Assembly: GCA_043228905.1 (NCBI GenBank)
Contig: JBHGNT010000002.1
Span: 26,288,001-26,352,000, forward strand
Length of the DNA: 64,000 nucleotides
DNA from: Azolla caroliniana
Lineage: Eukaryota; Polypodiophyta
Direction: 5' to 3'
This document shows, piece by piece, positions 48,297 to 56,091 of the stretch. Under the pieces are notes generated by a model, which was given only the letters and a program-made list of their open reading frames with translations, was not told the DNA's origin and searched no databases. How positions within the stretch are numbered: position 1 is the first letter of the stretch; every line of letters starts with the position of its first letter. The translations under genes and the position numbers were made by a program.

Positions 48297-48821
48297 AGCT
48301 GAGCTCCGATCGTCTGAGAGAATCAGAAGAAGAAAGGAGGAGGAATGGCTTTCGCTTTCTTCACTCTCTTTCTCATGAGAATTTGGTTTGTTCGATGAAA
48401 AATACATATATGTATGTATAATGTACATAATACATATATATGTGCCTTCCTTCTCAACGAAAAAAGATGTTCCAAACTCATTCTCCTTCTTTAAGCGAGT
48501 TGTAGTGTGTTTCTTCGCACTCCGTAGGAGAAGGAGAAGGAGAAGTGTCATTTTCTGATGTAGTGCATGATCATCTCAGTTGGTTGGGGCCCCGTTGTCA
48601 CACGAAAGAGATTGGCTTGTATCGTCGACACAGAAATGGCCGGAAAGATGGGGGGATGGATGTTGATGTGATCTAGAATCACCCCCCATCAAATATGCTA
48701 ACTACATGATCTCTCCGGCCCGAGAATAGTGCGATGAGATATTCTCCATGTATGGATTGCTTAGGGATATGTGTGCTTAAGAGGTTGGGGTGGGTGTCTT
48801 CAACTTATGGAGAAAGACATT
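48297..48821. other. importin promoter and leader region
   Basis: Upstream of the importin ATG. The open frame continues 85 codons further upstream (to 48551) but is low-complexity Leu/Ser-rich; MALSSTDL matches the family start, so the upstream part is treated as leader. Confidence 0.5.
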
Positions 48822-49725
48822 GATAGATAGATAGATAGATAGATTATATTATCATCTTCGGAGGTCAAATATGACCTATGAGACCAAAAATATTACATTT
48901 CACGTGATACGTGTGAAAGTGAGTAGCGACTCTCGATGTTCAAGAACTTTACGAATGAATGCTGCAATCGAGAGTGCACATTGTAGTTGTGAGAGAAATT
49001 CGTGCAAGGATTGGGCTCGATCAAAGAGATGTGGAAAGCATGGTCGAATATGATCAAAGGCAGAGCATTGTATCCCAACGTGTGATACTAAGACTCGCGA
49101 ACTTGTTTAGGGCAATGTGTGCATAGTCGGCCATTCTCATCACTTGTGTCCCAACGCCCCATCTCACATTGCAATGCATGTGAGCTAAGTCGCATGGAAG
49201 CAATGGTTTGAATGGCAGATAACGGGATGGGCTCTAACATGTATCTATCTGTATGGTTTCCCTGTTCCGCGAAGAATATGGTTTTGTAGTTAGGTGCAAC
49301 ATGTGTAGTATAATGCGTGAAGCGTGAGCTCCCACATTTGTCCCATGTCATGATACATTGGCATTGCAAAAACGCCTCATTTACTAAGGAATCTAGTGAT
49401 GCATCATGAAACAAGTGTCTTCCATCCCATCTACCAAACCATTCTTCTATATATTGCATCAAACCGGAACACAAAAAATTGCTTTTATGCACCTTTTGGA
49501 TATTTTTTCTTGCTTCCCATGCAATTCTAGGAAGTTGATGTGAGGAACTTTTTTGAACCTTAAGCATGTATTCAACAACCCTTTCCATGGCCATGATATC
49601 AATGGGAAGCAATCTCGTCTCAAGGAGGAGGGTGTAGGGCATTTGTTTCTCAACTTGTCAATACTTTGTAAGAAAAAGTTTTTTGACATTTTCAAACTCG
49701 TTCCACGTAGATTTAGGGATGCTAC
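48822..49725 (-). mobile_element. LINE (family A) 3' part, downstream of the gypsy insertion
   Basis: On the minus strand, from the gypsy junction onward: SIPKSTWNEFENVKKLFLTKY, a frame break, then the frame 49642-49088 with LPIDIMAMERVVEYMLKVQ, FGRWDGRHLFHD, GSSRFTHYTTHVAPNYKTIFFAEQG, LSSHALQCEMGRW and the zinc-finger CTHCP. The 3' end is followed by a (GATA)n tract at 48822-48843. A plant LINE ORF2 C-terminus; several frame breaks make it inactive. Confidence 0.85.
49721..49725. repeat. gypsy target-site duplication, left (GCTAC)
   Basis: GCTAC immediately outside the left LTR; repeated at 55497-55501. Confidence 0.95.
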
Positions 49726-49858
49726 TGTCAGGAACTCTATTAAGGCAGAGAAGGAATTAGTACTAAAAGAAGGATTAGTACTATTGTTGGGGAATAGTAC
49801 TAAGACAGAGAAGGATTAGTACTATGAGAGGTGTCGAACTTTGAGAGAAGGAATGAGT

Positions 49859-49902
<44 letters not shown>

Positions 49903-50192
49903 TGATGCGAAAGATATATGTATTATATGACGGAAGATATACAACAGTAGTTAGAAGGCTTAAGACTGGCGTTGAACCGATTTGGTTCGAACTAATGCCT
50001 TGCGCCTCCTTTTATAGTGTCTTCAGGAATACTCCTGAAGTTTCTAGAATGTTCCAGAGAAATCTGGAATATACATCAATTTCCTAATAAAACCTAAATG
50101 AAAATAATATCCTTCAAATTACAACTCATAACCTAATGGTAAAGTCTCGACCCGTGTAACAAAAGGTTATGGGTTCGAGTCTAGTTATGACA
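49726..50192 (-). repeat. 3' LTR of the chromovirus
   Basis: 467 bp, TG...CA boundaries. It contains the same TATA box, GAA/TTC array (50020-50054) and GA run (about 49864-49898) as the 5' LTR. The pol stop codon lies 5 bp inside it. Confidence 0.97.
50126..50190 (+). other. antisense tRNA-like segment at the LTR edge
   Basis: Read on the plus strand, TCATAAC and GTTATGA form a perfect 7-bp acceptor-like stem around CCTAATGG (A-box-like) and GGGTTCGAGTC (B-box-like). At 65 nt it is too short and has no convincing anticodon arm, so it is not a tRNA gene. Present in both LTRs (also about 55430-55494). Confidence 0.5.
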
Positions 50193-53100
50193 CTATCCCC
50201 CCTTTAAAACGACGAGTTTCACGAGTCGTTTTGGATTGAGGACCCGGTTTCTCGGGATATCGTCGATGGAAGTCTTCTAGAAGAGCACGAGCATTGGTCA
50301 CATTCTTGATCGGTTCCCAAATACGCTCGCTGGGACTATATCCTAGCCAATCGACTAGATAGTAGAGCTTGTTGCGAACAATCTTGGAATCGAGGATGGC
50401 AGCGACCTCATACTCAGGTCCATCTTCGAGCTCGATAGGAGGTGGAGGTTGTATAGTACGTCCTGGGATAGTGCTCTCGTGATAGGGTTCGAGGAGAGAA
50501 CTATGAAACACCGGGTGTATCCGAAGTTGCGGAGGTAGCTCGAGACGAAAAGCGACATCATTAATCTTCCCGATAATACGGAAAGGACCTAATCGTCGAT
50601 AATCCAACTTCTCACATGGGCGAGTAGTCTTGATGTGTCGTCGTAGCAGCCACACCCGATCTCCAATGTTAAAACTGGATGGAAGTCGATGACGATCTGC
50701 GTAGTCCTTGTGTGATTGTTGAGCTTGCTGGAGTTGAGTAGATAAATCCGCTTGTATCTTGCGTAACCGCTCCAAACGATCCTCCGTGCAAGGATTTGTG
50801 GACACTTCTGGGGTTTCAAGGACACACCACCGGGGATGATATCCCGTATAAGCGTAGAATGGCGTGACTTTAGTCGATGCGTGGATAGCGTTATTATAGG
50901 CAAATTCGGCGAACGGAAGAATATCTGCCCAGTCATTCTGATGATAGTTGAGAAAGCACCGCAGATACTGCTCCAGTGTTTGATTTGTTCGTTCGGCTTG
51001 ACCGTCGGTTTGTGGGTGGTAGCCGGAGGAGAGGTTACAAGTGACCTTCAGCATTTTAAAAAGGTGCTTCCAGAATTTTGACACAAACTGGGGTCCACGA
51101 TCGCTGATGATATTATCAGGGAGTCCATGATGCCGACATACTTCCCGCATGACAATTTCGGCGGTGTCTTCACTAGATATTTCTTTAGTACATGGTAAGA
51201 AATGAGCCATCTTCGTATATCGATCCACCACTGTGAGAATCGCACTGAATCCCTTAGAGACTGGAAGATCTGTAATGAAGTCAAGAGCAATGGATTGCCA
51301 TGGCTTGCTTGGAATTGGTAATGGTTCTAATAAACCATATGGATGATGTCTTGGCATTTTCGCTCTGCAGCATGTATCGCAAGTCCGAACAAAATCTTCG
51401 ACAAATTGTCGCATACGGGGCCACCAGAATGATCGTTGTACTAAATCTAATGTTTTAGTACTACCAAAATGTCCTGCTGTATATGTGTCATGGCAGTTTT
51501 GTACTACTCGAAGGCGGCAAGAACCATTAGGAACATACAAAAGTTCTTTAAAGAAGAGTAATCCATCACAGTATTTGAATTGCCGATAATCCGTACCTGG
51601 TGATTGTGATTGTGAACATGACGCTCGAGAGGGGTCAATTTGTGCTAGTATAGCTTGGGCGAAAGCGTCCGTCTTCAAGTCCTCACGTATAGTATTGGTA
51701 ATGTCGGAATCCACGGGCATGTCAAAGATCTGTGCTGCTTGCAGTCGTGCTGGACCCAAGATTACTTGCTTCTGGTTATCGAAAGCTGGCTCACCGGGAC
51801 GTGGTGTTAGATACGAACGCCGTGATAATGCATCTGCCTTCCCTTGGTGCTTCCCCGGACGATATGTAATTTTGAAGTCGAAGCGTGTGAGGAAATGGGC
51901 CCACCGAGCTTGACGTCGATTCAGTACACGAGCATCTTGAAAGTAGGCAAGGTTCTTGTGGTCACTGAATACAGTGACCTGATGAGGAGATCCCTCCAGG
52001 AAATGCCTCCATTGCATAAAAGAATCAACTATTGCTAATAGCTCTTTATCATGAATTTCGTAGTTGATTTCGGCGGCGTCAAACTTACGGGAGTGGAAAG
52101 CCACAGGATGTAGCTTCTCGTCGTTACCCTGTTGTGACAGAATGCTCCCCAATGCGAAATCCGATGCATCAGCTTCGATAATGAATGGTTTTTCCGGATC
52201 CACATGACCTAAAATTGGAGCTGATGTAAACGCCTTCTTAAGACTCTCGAAAGCCATGTCCGTCTCTTTAGACCAAATGAATGATTGTCCCTTCCTGGTG
52301 AGCTGTGTGAGAGGCAGCACAATTTTTGAGTAATTTTGTATGAACTTCCGGTAGAAATTTGCAAAGCCTAGGAAGCATTGCACATCCCGCACCGAACGCG
52401 GAGTGTGCCATTCTATCATCGTTTTGACCTTGGCTGGGTCCATAGATATGCCTTCTGAGGAGATGACATAGCCGAGAAACTCCACTTGGTTGCACCCGAA
52501 ACTACATTTCTCTAACTTTGCATACAGACCATGTTCTCGAAGTCGTTTTAGTACTAATAGTACATGAGAATCATGTTCTTCTTGGGTCTTTGAATAAACC
52601 AGTAGATCATCCAAATAGATGATCAAAAAATCATCCAAGAGGTCTCGAAATATATCATTCGCCATGTGCTGGAAGACTGCCGGCGCATTAGTGAGTCCGA
52701 ACGGCATGACCGTATACTCGAAGTGCCCATATCTGGTGCGAAACGCGGTCTTCCATTCATCTCCTGGTCGGATCCGTACGAGGTTATAGGCTCCTCGTAA
52801 GTCGATCTTCGTGAAGAACCTGGCACCGTTGATCCGTTCTAAAAGACTTGAGATAAGGGGAAGAGCATACCTATTTCTTACTGTGACCTTATTCAAGCCA
52901 CGGTAATCTACAACGAGTCGAAGCGAGCCATCTTTTTTCTTGACGAAGAAAATGGGTGCGCCGGCTGGAGATTTCGAATGCCGAATGAAACCGTTCTCCA
53001 AATTCTCCTCTATATAGGCTCGAAGGACTTCTAGCTCGGTTGGTGACAAATTGTAGATCGGCCCCCATGGCGGCTCTTTTCCCGGTTGTAAGTCGATGGC

Positions 53101-53775
53101 GCAGTCGTACGGCCGATGATGAGGAAGTGTGTTGGCTTGTACTTTATCGAACACATCAGCATACTGACGATACTTCTCGGGAAGTTGAACGGTGGACTCC
53201 TCTTTGGTGGTGCTGGAGGGTTGTACTGATATTGCAAAGAGAAACATTTCCTCCTTGCGCCCTTCCTCACGCAACTGACGTAGCGAAATGGTTGCAACCT
53301 TCTGGGTAGATCCTTGGGTTTGTCGCAACCGGATTTCCCTTGTCCTCCAATCTATGTCTGGGTCATGTAACTCGAACCATGGTAATCCTAAAACTATGGG
53401 ATGTTCTGGAATACTAATAATATTAAATGATACTACACATGTTAAGTTATCTAGGACAATATTAACGGGTTCCGACTCTTCTATGATATTACCAGAAGCA
53501 ATGGGACGACCATCAATGACTACTACTGAGGCTGGACATGGGAGCTTTCTGAGAGATATCTGATGAGCTCGGGCAAAATTCCTATCCATGAAGCAAGAAT
53601 TAGCTCCGGAATCTAGAAGGGCTAAGGTATGTACTGGAGGGGTTCTTTTAGTACTAACTGCTACTTGGACTACGAACACATCACTAACTTGCTTAGAGGG
53701 AATGGAACCACTAATGGGCTGCACAGATCTAGGGCTGTCCAACCAAACGGCTCCTATTTTGGCTGGACTTAGTCG
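50185..53775 (-). CDS. pol: Pol polyprotein of the chromovirus (PR-RT-RH-IN-chromodomain)
   Basis: Open in the -1 frame relative to gag. The bounds given start at the codon entered after the predicted frameshift (1196 residues to the stop). No ATG occurs before the protease active site; the first Met (FMDRNF) lies after DSGA, so independent initiation would lose protease. Counting from the TTG at 53742: protease ALLDSGANSC (~41-50), RT ~265-430 with YLDD at 376-379, RNase H ~510-640 (DHKNL, KADALSRR), integrase zinc finger (H751, H758, C788, C791) and catalytic D821, D881, E917 with exact D-35-E spacing, a GPF motif near 1052 and a C-terminal chromodomain ~1110-1165 (YEVAAILD, YYLVDWLGY, IWEPIKNV) that should bind methylated histone tails and guide integration. 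All catalytic residues are present. The end of the ORF contains the polypurine tract, and the stop lies in the 3' LTR. Confidence 0.97.
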   Translation of the reverse strand, partial: RLSPAKIGAVWLDSPRSVQPISGSIPSKQVSDVFVVQVAVSTKRTPPVHTLALLDSGANSCFMDRNFARAHQISLRKLPCPASVVVIDGRPIASGNIIEESEPVNIVLDNLTCVVSFNIISIPEHPIVLGLPWFELHDPDIDWRTREIRLRQTQGSTQKVATISLRQLREEGRKEEMFLFAISVQPSSTTKEESTVQLPEKYRQYADVFDKVQANTLPHHRPYDCAIDLQPGKEPPWGPIYNLSPTELEVLRAYIEENLENGFIRHSKSPAGAPIFFVKKKDGSLRLVVDYRGLNKVTVRNRYALPLISSLLERINGARFFTKIDLRGAYNLVRIRPGDEWKTAFRTRYGHFEYTVMPFGLTNAPAVFQHMANDIFRDLLDDFLIIYLDDLLVYSKTQEEHDSHVLLVLKRLREHGLYAKLEKCSFGCNQVEFLGYVISSEGISMDPAKVKTMIEWHTPRSVRDVQCFLGFANFYRKFIQNYSKIVLPLTQLTRKGQSFIWSKETDMAFESLKKAFTSAPILGHVDPEKPFIIEADASDFALGSILSQQGNDEKLHPVAFHSRKFDAAEINYEIHDKELLAIVDSFMQWRHFLEGSPHQVTVFSDHKNLAYFQDARVLNRRQARWAHFLTRFDFKITYRPGKHQGKADALSRRSYLTPRPGEPAFDNQKQVILGPARLQAAQIFDMPVDSDITNTIREDLKTDAFAQAILAQIDPSRASCSQSQSPGTDYRQFKYCDGLLFFKELLYVPNGSCRLRVVQNCHDTYTAGHFGSTKTLDLVQRSFWWPRMRQFVEDFVRTCDTCCRAKMPRHHPYGLLEPLPIPSKPWQSIALDFITDLPVSKGFSAILTVVDRYTKMAHFLPCTKEISSEDTAEIVMREVCRHHGLPDNIISDRGPQFVSKFWKHLFKMLKVTCNLSSGYHPQTDGQAERTNQTLEQYLRCFLNYHQNDWADILPFAEFAYNNAIHASTKVTPFYAYTGYHPRWCVLETPEVSTNPCTEDRLERLRKIQADLSTQLQQAQQSHKDYADRHRLPSSFNIGDRVWLLRRHIKTTRPCEKLDYRRLGPFRIIGKINDVAFRLELPPQLRIHPVFHSSLLEPYHESTIPGRTIQPPPPIELEDGPEYEVAAILDSKIVRNKLYYLVDWLGYSPSERIWEPIKNVTNARALLEDFHRRYPEKPGPQSKTTRETRRFKGGIVS
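50193..50205 (-). other. polypurine tract (plus-strand primer)
   Basis: AAAGGGGGGATAG on the element strand abuts the 3' LTR. It is also coding (K-G-G-I in Pol). Confidence 0.9.
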
Positions 53776-53781
53776 TTTAAC
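53704..53781 (-). promoter_or_regulatory. predicted -1 ribosomal frameshift signal (gag-pol)
   Basis: Element strand: GTTAAAC (53781-53775) in the gag frame as GAG TTA AAC GAC TAA, a 6-nt spacer GACTAA holding the gag stop, then an 11-bp stem GTCCAGCCAAA / TTTGGTTGGAC (53768-53758 with 53747-53737, one G-U) and a 10-nt loop. Loop GGAGCC can pair with GGTTCC at 53709-53704 to make an H-type pseudoknot. Slipping back one base enters the pol frame exactly. Confidence 0.88.
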
Positions 53782-54938
53782 TCTTCTTCTAATTGGCTAA
53801 GGACATCAAATTTGTTTGCGAGATTCGGACTATTAGTACTATTAGGACTATTATGACTATGAGGATTATCAGAGATTCCTACTGACATAGACTCGGGTTT
53901 AGTATAGTCAGAACTAACAATGACTTGGTTTACCTGCCTTCTTGGTCTATGGGGACAGTTTATCGCGATATGCCCTGGTCCACCGCAATAAAGGCATAAT
54001 CGGTTTGTTCGGCGTCGTTGCTTTTCCTCCTCCGATAGCGGCCCACGACGACGTGTAGTGTCAATTTCCATTGGAGTTGGAGTACTTACTGGAGGCGCAT
54101 TATGTGACTCCCTTTGAAAAGGTTTCGCTACCATTGAGGCATAGGTAGGCTCGGATCTTGCCCTCGGCATCTGAAATTGTCGTTCCGAACGTCGCTCGAA
54201 GAGGCGGTTGTCACATCTGACCGCTCGACTGATTGCTTCTGTTAATGATTTTGGCTCTTCAGGGAAAGTCAAGAGTAAATCCTTGACATCGTTGCGTAGA
54301 CCATAGCGGAACTGCTCCATCAATGCTTGATCATCCCAGGGGATATCGGCGGCGAGTAGGCGGAAATCTGCAGCATATGCGGAGGCTGGATGGTCACCTT
54401 GGCGTAATCGCCGGATTTTGTTGATTGCAGTCCTTATGCTGTCAGTATCTCCAAAACATGCTTTAAACTCACTTATGAATTCTTCAAAATTATTTAGTAC
54501 TGGAGATTCCTTTTCTAGTAGCGGAGCGAACCATGCTAATGCTGAGCCATTTAACAACGTGCCTACTAAACCCACTCGTGATGCATCGGTGGGATATCGG
54601 GACGGATGCATTTGAATAACTAACCGTACCTGGTTAAGAAACCCTCTAAACTGCGATCGCGTTCCATCGAACTTCGTGGGAAGGCCAATCTTGGGTTCTT
54701 TATGAATCCCTTGTGCTCCGTGCCCTTGTTGTTGCATTGCTACGATGGTTGCTTCGAGTTGTTGCACGCGTAACGCAAGTTCCCCATGCTGTTGTTGCGT
54801 TTGCTGCTTTTCTAAGGAAATTTGCTGAAGATCCCCCAACAAGCGTTGATTTTCTTGTTCCAAAGCATGAAACTTCTCTTTCAAGCATTGAAATTCCGAG
54901 AAAACGGATTGATACTCTTCAGCGCTAACGGTGGCCAT
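53769..54938 (-). CDS. gag: Gag polyprotein of the chromovirus
   Basis: 389 residues from an ATG in good context (CCATGG), 89 nt inside the 5' LTR, so the leader is very short. Residues ~8-72 form a heptad-rich coiled coil (FHALEQENQRLLGDLQQ). Residues ~85-245 are the retrotransposon capsid region (PTKFDGTRSQFRGFLNQV, FPEEPKSLTEAISRAV). A CCHC zinc knuckle lies at C315, C318, H323, C328 (CLYCGGPGHIAINC). The frame ends at NKFDVLSQLEEELND with TAA directly after the slippery site. Gag assembles virus-like particles and packages the RNA. Confidence 0.95.
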   Translation of the reverse strand: MATVSAEEYQSVFSEFQCLKEKFHALEQENQRLLGDLQQISLEKQQTQQQHGELALRVQQLEATIVAMQQQGHGAQGIHKEPKIGLPTKFDGTRSQFRGFLNQVRLVIQMHPSRYPTDASRVGLVGTLLNGSALAWFAPLLEKESPVLNNFEEFISEFKACFGDTDSIRTAINKIRRLRQGDHPASAYAADFRLLAADIPWDDQALMEQFRYGLRNDVKDLLLTFPEEPKSLTEAISRAVRCDNRLFERRSERQFQMPRARSEPTYASMVAKPFQRESHNAPPVSTPTPMEIDTTRRRGPLSEEEKQRRRTNRLCLYCGGPGHIAINCPHRPRRQVNQVIVSSDYTKPESMSVGISDNPHSHNSPNSTNSPNLANKFDVLSQLEEELND

Positions 54939-55013
54939 GGGATGAAGGAAAAGGGAAATAAGAGACTAGTAGGAAAGGAGAGAGACAGAAGGAAGAGGGA
55001 GACTAGTAGGGAG

Positions 55014-55025
55014 AAATCGGTTCAA
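55014..55025 (-). promoter_or_regulatory. primer-binding site, self-complementary (Tf1/sushi type)
   Basis: Two bases inside the 5' LTR the element reads TTGAACCGATTT. It lacks the TGG start of tRNA 3'-end primer sites. It is perfectly complementary over 12 nt to AAATCGGTTCAA at 55287-55276 in the LTR, which begins 33 nt after the first T of TATAAAA, i.e. at the expected RNA 5' end. Confidence 0.85.
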
Positions 55026-55160
55026 ACTGTCAGGAACTCTATTAAGGCAGAGAAGGAATTAGTACTAAAAGAAGGATTAGTACTATTGTTGGGGAATAGT
55101 ACTAAGACAGAGAAGGATTAGTACTATGAGAGGTGTCGAACTTTGAGAGAAGGAATGAGT

Positions 55161-55206
<46 letters not shown>

Positions 55207-55313
55207 TGATGCGAAAGATATATGTATTATATGACGGAAGATATACAACAGTAGTTAGAAGGCTTAAGACTGGCGTTGAACCGATTTGGTTCGAACTAAT
55301 GCCTTGCGCCTCC

Positions 55314-55320
55314 TTTTATA
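55314..55320 (-). promoter_or_regulatory. LTR TATA box
   Basis: TATAAAA on the element strand (CACTATAAAAGGAGG), correctly placed about 33 nt before the proposed RNA 5' end. Confidence 0.85.
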
Positions 55321-55323
55321 GTG

Positions 55324-55358
55324 TCTTCAGGAATACTCCTGAAGTTTCTAGAATGTTC
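55324..55358 (-). promoter_or_regulatory. heat-shock-element-type GAA/TTC array in the LTR
   Basis: On the element strand, seven units with strict 5-bp spacing: GAA, TTC, GAA, TTC, GAG (one mismatch), TTC, GAA. The array ends 3 bp before the TATA box. HSF trimers bind three or more alternating nGAAn units, so this is a high-quality HSE. An identical array is in the other LTR (50020-50054). Confidence 0.85.
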
Positions 55359-55496
55359 CAGAGAAATCTGGAATATACATCAATTTCCTAATAAAACCTA
55401 AATGAAAATAATATCCTTCAAATTACAACTCATAACCTAATGGTAAAGTCTCGACCCGTGTAACAAAAGGTTATGGGTTCGAGTCTAGTTATGACA

Positions 55497-55501
55497 GCTA
55501 C
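55497..55501. repeat. gypsy target-site duplication, right (GCTAC)
   Basis: GCTAC immediately outside the right LTR, matching 49721-49725. Confidence 0.95.
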
Positions 55502-56091
55502 CGTCCCATACTTCCACCATAGAGAAGAACCGGTGTCACCAAAGTGTCAATAAGATATTTCTCAAGGACCCAACACTTAGTATCTCCACGATTGCATGTG
55601 TTGTCAAATGCATAGTATGCTCACTTACCCACCTCTAATCAGCGTGTAACACATTCATTCCATTTATGATTTGAAGGAACGTCGAGGCCAATATATTTGA
55701 AGCTTTCCACACATTCAAGTGGCTCATTGTTGTACATAATGCATGGTTCATCTCTTTTTTGGCTATTCACAAACATAATCTTTGTTTTAGAGCTATTGAC
55801 ACTTAATTTACTATGCATGCAAAAAATTTCCAATGCCTTCATAAGCTTTTGTGCATCTCCTAAAGTATTTGCAAAAAGCACTACATCATCTGCATATAGC
55901 AAAAGCATAATCACGACATTCCCAATGGCAACTTCTTCAACACATTCTACCTTTACAAACTTGGTAACCATTTCTTCCAATTCATCAATGCATAGAGAGA
56001 GACACAGAGCGAGAGAGGAGACTAAGAAGTTATAACAAGTTGTTTTTTCATATAATTGTGTGTTATTACCCAAAAAATACGAGGGGTGCAT
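55502..56091 (-). mobile_element. LINE (family A) reverse transcriptase part, upstream of the gypsy insertion
   Basis: The minus frame 56091-55639 carries the RT catalytic motif in IVIMLLLYADDVVLFA, then FCMHSKLSVNSSKTKIMF, typical of non-LTR reverse transcriptase. The next segment reads CWVLEKYLIDTLVTPVLLYGGS to the gypsy junction. If the gypsy element and one GCTAC are omitted, the protein runs on (one-base frame change) into VWDGSIPKSTW at 49.7 kb. So this and 49725-48822 were one LINE before the insertion. Confidence 0.88.

Larger units (their letters stand above)
49726..55496 (-). mobile_element. intact Ty3/gypsy chromovirus retrotransposon
   Basis: 5771 bp, transcribed on the minus strand: 5' LTR 55496-55028, gag, pol (protease, RT, RNase H, integrase, chromodomain), 3' LTR 50192-49726. 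LTRs start TGTCA and end TGACA and, by eye, differ only in the length of the GA run (467 against 469 bp). With the 5-bp GCTAC target duplication and unbroken gag and pol, this indicates a very recent insertion. It sits inside a LINE in the same orientation. G+C is visibly higher than in the surroundings. Unusual features listed separately: -1 frameshift signal, self-complementary primer site and a heat-shock-type element. Confidence 0.97.
55028..55496 (-). repeat. 5' LTR of the chromovirus
   Basis: 469 bp, TGTCA...TGACA. Contains the GAA/TTC array, TATA box (55320-55314), predicted RNA start (about 55287) and a (GA)n run (55167-55202) in the transcribed part. Confidence 0.97.

Noticed and set aside
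48297-48551. 85-codon N-terminal extension of importin-11
   Set aside because: Low-complexity Leu/Ser-rich sequence; the family begins at MALSSTDL.
50126-50190. Functional tRNA gene in the LTR
   Set aside because: Only 65 nt, weak T-stem and no anticodon arm despite a good acceptor-like stem.
53742-53742. Independent start of pol at 53742
   Set aside because: The codon is TTG and the first ATG lies beyond the protease active site; frameshifting from gag explains the layout better.
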